A program made the position numbers and the translations under genes. A stretch of DNA of 6,963 bases from Bryobacterales bacterium (lineage in GTDB: Bacteria > Acidobacteriota > Terriglobia > Bryobacterales > Bryobacteraceae), in NCBI GenBank assembly GCA_025353235.1, contig JANXQZ010000277.1:1-6963 (forward strand), in the 5' to 3' direction. Below are positions 1-6,092 of this stretch, one piece after another (positions within the stretch are counted from its first letter, which is position 1; each line of letters begins with the position of its first letter). The notes beneath the pieces are model-generated. The model was not told where the DNA came from. It saw only the letters and a list, made by a program, of their open reading frames with translations, and ran no database searches.

Positions 1-1
1 C

Positions 2-124
2 TCCAAGGTAGTACTGAGCGACACCTCCCGGCACTTCATCATGCTCGATGATCCCAATTGGCTCATGGCGCAAATGGATGCATTTCTCGGCGAGTTCAAG
101 ACCGCGCCATCCAAGTCCCGTTAA
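2..124 (+). CDS. Alpha/beta hydrolase, C-terminal end only (5' end outside window)
   Basis: Reading from base 2, an open frame of 40 codons runs to a TAA at 122-124. The peptide contains the segment TSRHFIMLDDPNWLMAQMDAFL, split here as TSRHFIMLDDP then NWLMAQMDAFL. This is the typical last part of an alpha/beta hydrolase fold: a short strand and turn carrying the catalytic-triad histidine (in-window residue 11, in SRHF), followed by the final amphipathic helix that ends in DAFL. The nucleophile and acid residues lie upstream of the window, so substrate and reaction cannot be named; esterase, lipase and C-C hydrolase roles are all possible. A short charged tail (KTAPSKSR) ends the protein. 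The stop lies 5 nt before the kinase start at 130, so the gene probably shares a transcript with the two-component system. The family call is from motif recognition in a short fragment. Confidence 0.72.
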   Translation, partial: SKVVLSDTSRHFIMLDDPNWLMAQMDAFLGEFKTAPSKSR

Positions 125-129
125 CGCGC

Positions 130-1179
130 ATGCCGATGCAGCGCCAACGCCGCTACCTGTTGTGCCAAACCCTCGGCTGGTCCGCGCACGCGCTCATCAA
201 TGTCGGCCTTTCAGCGCTCTATGGCGGGGCCTCTTGGACGAGTATCCTGGCGCTGGTTCTGGCCGACTCCTCTGCCGGGGCCACTTCGCATTTCCTGAGA
301 GCTTGGATTCAGCGGCGCGGATGGCTGCCCCTGCCCCTGCTTCGCATATTTCCCAGGTTGCTTTTAGCAAGCCTCGTCTGCGGATGCACGATCAGCGCGT
401 TTGGGTCGGCAACCTCGGTATGGATCTTCCATTACAACCGGCTGCCAAGTTGGAATTGGATCAACCTGCTGCCCATCATCTTTGTCTGGAGCGTCACCAT
501 TTTTCTGTGGGCGATGATCTACTGCGGCGTGCATTATTTCGAGGGCTACCGCAATTCGCAGCTTGAGCAGTTGCGTTTGCAGGTGATTGTGAAAGACTCG
601 GAATTGCGTTCGCTTCTGGCGCAACTGAATCCGCATTTCATGTTCAACTGCTTGAACAGCCTGCGCGCGCTCATTGTAGAAGACCCTCCGCGCGCGCAGA
701 ACATGGTGGACGAGCTCTCCAGCATATTGCGCTACTCTCTTCAATCCGGCCGCCTGGACACCGTGCCTCTTCAGGACGAGATCGCTGCGATCAACGCCTA
801 TCTCCGGCTGGAGCTGATCCGCTTCGAAGACCGCCTGCAAGTAAGTATGGAAATCGACCCGGCCTCGCTCAACGTACCTATCCCGCCCATGCTCTTGCAG
901 ACGCTGATCGAAAATAGCGTGAAGCACGGCATTGCTCAGTTGGCCCAGGGCGGCGAGATCCGGGTAACTTCTCGAATGCACCCCGAGTCTTTGAGAATTC
1001 AGGTGATCAACACGGGACAGTTGCGAGCAGCAGGCAACTCGACGCAAATTGGAATCGAGAACGCGCGCGAGCGGCTCAGGCTGATCTACGGCGGGGCGGC
1101 TTCGCTGGTTCTTCTCAACTTGAACGCTAGCTCCGTGCTGGCCGAGGTGTGCCTGCCGCTCAAGAAGGCCGTCGCGTGA
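130..1179 (+). CDS. LytS/YehU-type membrane sensor histidine kinase
   Basis: The 349-residue protein is a membrane histidine kinase that should autophosphorylate and pass the phosphate to the regulator encoded next to it. Residues 10-137 are mostly hydrophobic, with about four likely membrane segments (near 10-30, 36-56, 70-95 and 112-137) and no recognisable extracellular sensor domain. A short linker helix (138-160) leads to the His_kinase (PF06580) motif LLAQLNPHFMFNCLNSLRAL, with phospho-acceptor His169. The ATPase domain follows: N box LIENSVKHG (259-267, Asn262), a weak G1 box VINTGQL (292-298) with Asn in place of the usual Asp, and IGIENARERLRLIYGG (307-322). ATG 130 was chosen because it follows the hydrolase stop by 5 nt; the frame is open back to TTG 58, but that would overlap the hydrolase and add 24 unconvincing residues. 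ATG 136 is a close alternative. No clear Shine-Dalgarno sequence is seen, so translational coupling is likely. Confidence 0.93.
   Translation: MPMQRQRRYLLCQTLGWSAHALINVGLSALYGGASWTSILALVLADSSAGATSHFLRAWIQRRGWLPLPLLRIFPRLLLASLVCGCTISAFGSATSVWIFHYNRLPSWNWINLLPIIFVWSVTIFLWAMIYCGVHYFEGYRNSQLEQLRLQVIVKDSELRSLLAQLNPHFMFNCLNSLRALIVEDPPRAQNMVDELSSILRYSLQSGRLDTVPLQDEIAAINAYLRLELIRFEDRLQVSMEIDPASLNVPIPPMLLQTLIENSVKHGIAQLAQGGEIRVTSRMHPESLRIQVINTGQLRAAGNSTQIGIENARERLRLIYGGAASLVLLNLNASSVLAEVCLPLKKAVA
1163..1168 (+). promoter_or_regulatory. Shine-Dalgarno sequence of the response regulator
   Basis: AGAAGG lies inside the kinase 3' end, 7 nt before GTG 1176. It supports GTG 1176, rather than the upstream in-frame GTG 1149, as the start of the regulator. 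Confidence 0.6.
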
Positions 1180-1868
1180 AGGCTCTCATCGTGGATGACG
1201 AGCGGCTCGCTCGCAACGAATTGCGCAGACTCTTGGCTGTTCATCCCGAGGTGCAGATCGCGGGCGAAGCGCGGGATGGGATGGAGGCTGCCCGCTTGCT
1301 CCGGGAAACCCGTGCCGAGCTGGTCTTCCTCGATATCCAAATGCCCGAACAGAATGGGTTCGAGTTTCTCGCCTCGCTCGACGAAGTGCCGCTGGTGATC
1401 TTTACCACCGCGTACGACGAATACGCCCTGAAAGCATTCGAGGTAAGCGCCATCGACTATTTGCTGAAGCCGGTTACGCCGGAGCGGCTGGCGGCGGCGT
1501 TGGTCAAGTTTCGGCGCATGCCGGAGGAGCCCTCCCCGGCCTCTCGCAATCGAATCTTCGTGAAGCACGGCGAGCGCTGCTGGTTCGTCACGCTGGGCGA
1601 TATCGCGCTGCTGGAATCCGAGGGCAACTATACGCGGCTCTATTTCGCGGGGAGCCGTCCGCTGGTGCAACGATCGCTCAATTTAGAAGAGCGCCTCGAT
1701 CCCGCTGTATTCTTTCGGGCCAGCCGCAAGCATATCGTCAACTTGGAAAAGATCGCCTCCATTCACGGTTCGTTGAGCGGCGGGCTCACGCTTAGATTGA
1801 AAGAGGGGATGGAGGTAGATATGTCTCGCCGCCAAGCGCAGAAATTCAAGGATGTGATGAGCCTTTAG
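1176..1868 (+). CDS. LytTR-family response regulator
   Basis: This 230-residue regulator is the output partner of the adjacent kinase. Residues 1-112 form a receiver domain with the full catalytic set: acidic pair Asp7-Asp8, phospho-acceptor Asp53 in VFLDIQMPEQNG, Thr77 in IFTTAYDEYA, and Lys98 in DYLLKPV. After a short linker (113-124), residues 125-228 are a LytTR DNA-binding domain, recognised by IFVKHGERCWFV, the ALLESEGNYTRLYF strand region, FFRASRKHIVNLEKI and the closing SRRQAQKFKDVM helix. Family members bind pairs of short direct repeats and usually activate transcription. The GTG start overlaps the kinase TGA (GTGA, 1176-1179) and has an AGAAGG ribosome site at a good distance. The length is usual for an AlgR/LytR-type regulator. 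The 3' end overlaps the end of the convergent isomerase gene by 4 nt. The receiver and LytTR calls are firm; the target genes are not known. Confidence 0.95.
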   Translation: MKALIVDDERLARNELRRLLAVHPEVQIAGEARDGMEAARLLRETRAELVFLDIQMPEQNGFEFLASLDEVPLVIFTTAYDEYALKAFEVSAIDYLLKPVTPERLAAALVKFRRMPEEPSPASRNRIFVKHGERCWFVTLGDIALLESEGNYTRLYFAGSRPLVQRSLNLEERLDPAVFFRASRKHIVNLEKIASIHGSLSGGLTLRLKEGMEVDMSRRQAQKFKDVMSL

Positions 1869-2713
1869 GCGCGGTTTAGCTCAGTCCAGAGCGCCTTGTA
1901 GTACGCCAGAAAGCGTGCGGGCTCCTTGCTTTCGGGCACTTCGCACAGAGTGTAGCGGTCATAGCCGCTCTGCTGCAGGAGTCCGAATAGCTCGTGGAAA
2001 GGGTAATCGGGATCGGTGAGGTCATGCAAGTGGACATTGCGAATCCAAGGCCGCAGCAGATCGAAGCTGGGGTTCACGGATCCGTTCACGAGATCGCTGG
2101 GATTCGAGTTCCAGCAAGCGCCGACTTGCGGATGAGCGGCAGCCTTCAGCATAGCGGCAGCGACGGGAGGCTCGGATGTTCCGCGGCCATGCACCTCCAT
2201 CCAAATCTCAACGCCTTTTGGCGCACCATATTCGCCCAATTCGCGCATCGCCGTGCCGAAGTACTCGATGGTAGCCTCTTTGGAAACGGCGGGCGCGAAG
2301 CCTTGCGGCTGCAACTTGATGCCGAGCGCGCCAGTATCGTGCGCCAGATCGATAAATGATTTGGCAATCTCCACCTGCTGCTTGCGTTCCGCCGGATCGG
2401 GCGATTGGAAACGGCAAGTAGTTCCGTAGCTCAGCAGGCGAACTTTCGAGCGTGCGAACCGTTCGCGAATCCGCTTGCGCTCGTCAGGTCCGATGGAAGG
2501 CTCCACGCCATGCTTGTGAGTAGTGCGGAGTTCCACGGCGGCATAACCTGCCTGTTCGAGAGCTGTGATGGTCTCCTCCAGCGTTGTGTCTTTGAAAAGC
2601 TGGTAGGTGACGGAACCGAGTTGGAACTTTCTCTCGAGACCGGCTGCCTGCAGCGGTGGGAGCGCCGCGGCAAACGGCAGAGGGAGTGAGGCTATGAACG
2701 ATCGGCGTCGCAC
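1865..2713 (-). CDS. Tat-exported sugar phosphate isomerase/epimerase-like TIM-barrel protein
   Basis: The 282-residue protein belongs to the AP-endonuclease-2/xylose-isomerase-like TIM-barrel family, whose members isomerise or epimerise sugars and polyols with a divalent metal. The N-terminus RRRSFIASLPLPFAAALPP is a twin-arginine signal peptide (R3-R4-S5-F6-I7, then a hydrophobic stretch; cleavage probably near residue 23-24), so the enzyme should act in the periplasm. Barrel landmarks are QLGSVTYQLF (31-40), ALEQAGYAAVELRTTH (51-66), and candidate metal ligands Glu173 (EIWMEVHG), the CWNSNPSD segment (200-207), His228/His230 (VHLHD) and Glu258 (TLCEVPE). The substrate cannot be told. The start is GTG at 2713, 3 nt after the receptor TAG; a weak ribosome site (AGGTGA, 11 nt upstream) sits inside the receptor gene. 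Tight spacing indicates one operon with the receptor. Annotation pipelines often name such proteins only by fold, and the real reaction could be a different aldose-ketose or inosose-type step. Confidence 0.88.
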   Translation of the reverse strand: MRRRSFIASLPLPFAAALPPLQAAGLERKFQLGSVTYQLFKDTTLEETITALEQAGYAAVELRTTHKHGVEPSIGPDERKRIRERFARSKVRLLSYGTTCRFQSPDPAERKQQVEIAKSFIDLAHDTGALGIKLQPQGFAPAVSKEATIEYFGTAMRELGEYGAPKGVEIWMEVHGRGTSEPPVAAAMLKAAAHPQVGACWNSNPSDLVNGSVNPSFDLLRPWIRNVHLHDLTDPDYPFHELFGLLQQSGYDRYTLCEVPESKEPARFLAYYKALWTELNRA

Positions 2714-2716
2714 GGT

Positions 2717-5700
2717 CTAAAAGATCACCTTCAAGGCGAACTGGATTTGCCGGGCGGGGAATGCGGTTGTAATCGAACCAAAACTGCCGCTGCTGATATT
2801 GCTATTCGGGGCTTGAAAATTCGTTTGATTCGTAAGGTTGAAGGCTTCTGTCCGGAAGTCCAGCTTGCTCGCTTCTGACCATAGCCTGAACTGCTTATGC
2901 AGACCCAAATCCACCTGTTCGAACCCGTGGCTGCGGGCGATATTCCTGCCGGCGTTGCCGAAAGGATGACTTGGATCCGTCGGTATCTGGACCGTGGCGC
3001 GATTCAAGTAGTTCGCAGTGCCGCGCTGCCCCTCGGGCGTGACGGGGTTCCCAGTGATATTCGGACGATAGTTTGGAGCGGTGCTCACCTGAAATTGCTG
3101 AATCGGATCGTACGTTAAGTTGATGGGCAATCCGCTGGTGGCCGTGTTGATCATGGTCATCTCCCATCCGCCCAGGAAGGCCTGAACAAACTGGTTGGAG
3201 GACGAACCCCATCGGCGCCCATGGCCGTACGGAAACTCGTAGACCAGAGACGTCGTGTTGTTGAAAGGCTGGTTGTAGCTGGAGAGTCCCTTCTCGCTCC
3301 GTAGGTCGCGAATATTCGCCCGCGAGTTATCGCCATTAGCCGTTTCCAGATGGCCAGAAGCGTTATCGATCGCCTTTGACCAAGTAAATGAATTGAGCAA
3401 ATACAGCCCGGCGGAGTAGCGTTTTTCCAACTTCACCTGAAGAGCGTTGTAGCTGGAGTAACCGGCACCCATGGCAACTTCAATGTAGGTGAAATTCGAG
3501 ATCGGCCGACGGGCTTGGAGCGACGTATTCTCGCCCACCGCATTGGGACGGGCCTGATTCCAATCGCCCAAGATCATGATGTGCGTGCCCTTGTTGCCGA
3601 CATACCCGACATCCAGCACGAAGTTCTTCGCCAATTCGCGCTGCACTGTAAAGTGCCACGATTGGACGTAGCCGGTAGGATTGTCCTTGGGAATGTAACG
3701 CACTTGAGCCGTCAATGTGTTGAACCGTTCAGGCGAAGCAAAGTTTGCCGGATAGCCCAATTGCGTCGGCCGGAAGCAGGTGGACGGTGCATCGCTCGGG
3801 CCGCAAATGGGCAGCTTCGATGGATCTTGCGCAATTTGCGCGTCCACGATGTTCGGGCCATTGTAGGCCAAAAGATTCTCGCCGCCCAGTCTGTTGAACT
3901 GGACATAACTGATCCCGTACGCCGAACGAATCACGGTCTTCGTGGTTAGTCGATAAGCCAGCCCGAACCGAGGTGCCCAGTTGCCGTATTGCGGGTTCAC
4001 GAGAGAACGGTTATAAATGGAACCGGCCTTCGCAAAGATCAAGGAATTCGTCGCAGGATCGAAGTTCGCGAGGTGATAGTTGTCAACCCACTGAGGGGTG
4101 GCGAACTCATAACGCAGCCCGATGTTGAGAGTCAGCTTGGTGCTTGCTTTCCAATCGTCTTGCAGATACGCGAAGTGCATGCGCTGTTTGTAATTCACGA
4201 TCGCGAAGTTGTTGAGCTCGTAGTTCGAGCGCGCGCCCACCAGAAAATCCGCCAGGTTGTACGCTTCCACCAGAGCTGCCGCGCTCGCTTGCGACGCTCC
4301 CGCCGGACGGCTGAACTGTCCGCCGTACGTGTCCAGGCCGTACACAGGATTGAAATCGTCAATGGTTGTCTCAAGGTGCTGGTGCTCGTATCCAGCCTTC
4401 AGCGAGTGCCGCCCGATGAACTTTGAAAAGTTGATCTTGGGATTGAAATTGTACGGATTCTGAAACTGCGGATTGCTGGTTTGCCGCCCGAACTGCGTGA
4501 AGCCCCCCACGCTCTGACTGTTGATGCCGCCCGCGATCAGCGGATCGGTAGGGAGTCCTCCGATCCCGTTGGAGGTAAGCAGACTGGGCGTTCCGGCGGC
4601 CAGGGGAAACTTCCCGCCCTCCGTCCAGGAGAGGCCAAGACGCGCCTCGATCACGGAACTGGAACTCAGCGCATATGTGACGGCGGGCTCGACTTGGCGA
4701 TTCTTGATGCGCACGTTGCCATTTGCGTTGCCTCCCGCAGGCAGCGGAATTGCCGGAGGGTCGAAGACGTCTTCCTCGCGCTGGCTGTACCGAAAAAAGG
4801 AAGTGAGCTTGCTGGTGGCGTAGTAATCGAAGCGCAGGTCGCCCTTGTTGTCTCCAATGGTGCCGCGCGGAAGCGACTCGAAATTATTGCTGATGCCCGG
4901 CAGGTTGGGAAGCGGCAACGCGTCCACCACGGCCTTGGCGAAGCCGGTGATTTGCGAGGCAGGCAATACGCCGTCGGCATAGACCGCTCCCGTCAAAGGA
5001 TTCCGGATCGGCGTTGCGAACCGGCCAGCCTTCTGATCGGCCGTCGGCACTGTGGATACCTGGCGCGCCCGCGTAATGCGGCGAAGGCCTTCGTAGTCGC
5101 CGAAAATAAACATCTTGTCTTTTCGGATAGGGCCGCCCATGGCCGCTCCAAACTGATTCTGGATAAAGGTAGGCTTCACGCCTGCGGCGGGTTTGAAAAA
5201 ACCGATGGCGTTCAGATCGGTGTTGCGCAGGTATTCCCAGGCCGCGCCGTGAAACTGGTTGGTTCCGCTGCGAGTGGTCACGTTGATCACGGCACCAGCA
5301 GCGCGGCCGTATTCGGCATTGTAATTATCGGTCTCAACACGGAACTCGGCCACTGCATCGGGAGTGAGTTGAACCACTTGGTTCGAGAACCCCTGATTGC
5401 TAGTTCCGTATGCATTGTTGTCCACGCCATCCACCATAAAATTGTTCAGCGCGCTGCGCTGTCCGTTCACGTTGAAAGAAGCGTCGCGGCTGGTGGTAGT
5501 CTGATTCTCGAGCGCCGACTTGCGAACCCCCGGCGAGAGCAGCGTGAGATCGGCATACGATCGCCCATTTAGCGGGAGATTTACGATGGCCTGGGTGGTG
5601 ATCACTTGTCCTCGATCGCTTGAATCGGTCTCGAGGGCCGCTGCCGCACCTTCCACCAAAACGTTCTCGGTGGTCTGGCCCACTTGCAGCGTGAGGTCGA

Positions 5701-6013
5701 CCCGCTGGCGGGCGTTGACTGTGACGGTAAACTGATCTGCAACTGCGACCTTGAAGCCGGGAGCTTCGGCCTTCAACGTGTACTTGCCGATCCGGACGTT
5801 GAAGAAAGTATAATCGCCGTTCGAGTCGGTGGTGGCGTTGTTTGCGATGCCGGTGTCGACACTCTGCAGCGTCACCTTACTATCTTTGACGACAGCTCCG
5901 CTCTGATCCCGCACAGTGCCGAGCACATTAGCAGTGTCAAATTGCGCGAATGCAATCGAGCCGCTGATCGCGATGAAACAGATGGAAAGGAATCTTCTGA
6001 ACGATGCCTGCAT
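2717..6013 (-). CDS. Oar-like TonB-dependent receptor with carboxypeptidase-regulatory-like domain
   Basis: This 1,098-residue outer-membrane protein is of the large Oar-like class abundant in Acidobacteria, thought to import or bind large ligands such as oligosaccharides or peptides using TonB energy. Residues 1-23 are a Sec signal peptide (RRF then a hydrophobic core, cleavage after AFA). Residues 28-110 form a CarboxypepD_reg/CNA-B-like beta sandwich (NVLGTVRDQSGAVV, TTDSNGDYTFFNVRIGKYTL). The plug follows at about 112-250, with LPLNGRSY (146-153), FNVNGQRSALNNFMVDGVDN (180-199), and AEYGRAAGAVINVTTRSGTN (233-252). The rest is the beta barrel, ending in the class-typical EAFNLTNQTNF and a C-terminal aromatic (ALKVIF) as expected for Bam-dependent insertion. 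The mature protein has only two cysteines, 737 and 746, in one probable loop. ATG 6013 is chosen because AGGAGG lies 7 nt upstream and the signal peptide then starts cleanly; the frame is open to a TTG at 6046, which has no such support. No SusD-like partner is adjacent. The ligand is unknown. Confidence 0.95.
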   Translation of the reverse strand: MQASFRRFLSICFIAISGSIAFAQFDTANVLGTVRDQSGAVVKDSKVTLQSVDTGIANNATTDSNGDYTFFNVRIGKYTLKAEAPGFKVAVADQFTVTVNARQRVDLTLQVGQTTENVLVEGAAAALETDSSDRGQVITTQAIVNLPLNGRSYADLTLLSPGVRKSALENQTTTSRDASFNVNGQRSALNNFMVDGVDNNAYGTSNQGFSNQVVQLTPDAVAEFRVETDNYNAEYGRAAGAVINVTTRSGTNQFHGAAWEYLRNTDLNAIGFFKPAAGVKPTFIQNQFGAAMGGPIRKDKMFIFGDYEGLRRITRARQVSTVPTADQKAGRFATPIRNPLTGAVYADGVLPASQITGFAKAVVDALPLPNLPGISNNFESLPRGTIGDNKGDLRFDYYATSKLTSFFRYSQREEDVFDPPAIPLPAGGNANGNVRIKNRQVEPAVTYALSSSSVIEARLGLSWTEGGKFPLAAGTPSLLTSNGIGGLPTDPLIAGGINSQSVGGFTQFGRQTSNPQFQNPYNFNPKINFSKFIGRHSLKAGYEHQHLETTIDDFNPVYGLDTYGGQFSRPAGASQASAAALVEAYNLADFLVGARSNYELNNFAIVNYKQRMHFAYLQDDWKASTKLTLNIGLRYEFATPQWVDNYHLANFDPATNSLIFAKAGSIYNRSLVNPQYGNWAPRFGLAYRLTTKTVIRSAYGISYVQFNRLGGENLLAYNGPNIVDAQIAQDPSKLPICGPSDAPSTCFRPTQLGYPANFASPERFNTLTAQVRYIPKDNPTGYVQSWHFTVQRELAKNFVLDVGYVGNKGTHIMILGDWNQARPNAVGENTSLQARRPISNFTYIEVAMGAGYSSYNALQVKLEKRYSAGLYLLNSFTWSKAIDNASGHLETANGDNSRANIRDLRSEKGLSSYNQPFNNTTSLVYEFPYGHGRRWGSSSNQFVQAFLGGWEMTMINTATSGLPINLTYDPIQQFQVSTAPNYRPNITGNPVTPEGQRGTANYLNRATVQIPTDPSHPFGNAGRNIARSHGFEQVDLGLHKQFRLWSEASKLDFRTEAFNLTNQTNFQAPNSNISSGSFGSITTAFPARQIQFALKVIF

Positions 6014-6020
6014 GCGGGAG

Positions 6021-6026
6021 CCTCCT
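6021..6026 (-). promoter_or_regulatory. Strong Shine-Dalgarno sequence of the TonB-dependent receptor
   Basis: On the minus strand this reads AGGAGG, a perfect anti-16S match, 7 nt before ATG 6013. It fixes the receptor start at 6013 rather than the upstream in-frame TTG at 6046, and predicts efficient translation. Confidence 0.85.
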
Positions 6027-6092
6027 GCGAATCTTGCCAGTCGCAAAACAGCATAGCAGACATCTATTACGCTAGCGTTTCAATTAGGTTTG
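6027..6092 (-). promoter_or_regulatory. Leader/probable promoter region between the DUF72 gene and the receptor gene
   Basis: This is the only true intergenic segment in the window. On the minus strand it is locally AT-richer than the flanking genes and holds TTGAAA (6083-6078), TAATAG (6068-6063) and TATGCT (6055-6050). No pair of these has a standard 16-18 nt spacing (TTGAAA to TATGCT is 22 nt), so a sigma-70 promoter cannot be placed with confidence. It also carries a perfect 10-bp palindrome (6069-6078). No GC-rich stem followed by a T run is visible, so there is no evident intrinsic terminator after the DUF72 gene and read-through into the receptor is possible. Confidence 0.4.
6069..6078. 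repeat. Perfect 10-bp palindrome (ACGCTAGCGT)
   Basis: The sequence equals its own reverse complement over 10 bp, and the symmetry stops at the next base on each side. It sits 56-65 bp upstream of the receptor ATG. It has no loop, so it is unlikely to act as an RNA hairpin; if functional, it would be a half-turn protein-binding site. Function is inference only. Confidence 0.4.

Noticed and set aside
58..129. N-terminal extension of the kinase from TTG 58
   Set aside because: It would overlap the end of the hydrolase gene by 67 nt, lacks a ribosome site and adds residues unlike a membrane segment; ATG 130 directly after the hydrolase stop is more plausible.
364..1047. Minus-strand open frame (227 codons) opposite the kinase
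   Set aside because: The kinase frame carries intact catalytic motifs along the whole stretch; the opposing frame has no recognisable domain.
1086..1670. Minus-strand open frame (194 codons) opposite the response regulator
   Set aside because: It is antisense to the well-defined receiver and LytTR domains, with a His/Arg/Gln-rich translation and no motif.
4481..5572. Long plus-strand open frame (363 codons) opposite the receptor gene
   Set aside because: It is wholly antisense to the clearly conserved plug and barrel region of the receptor. Its translation is rich in Arg, Gly and His with no domain or motif I recognise, as expected for a shadow frame in GC-rich DNA.
6014..6046. N-terminal extension of the receptor from TTG 6046
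   Set aside because: AGGAGG at 6021-6026 lies inside this extension at an ideal distance from ATG 6013, and the signal peptide begins naturally at that ATG.
6050..6083. Sigma-70 promoter made of TTGAAA and TATGCT before the receptor
   Set aside because: The spacing is 22 nt, well outside the usual 16-18 nt, so it is not called as a defined promoter.
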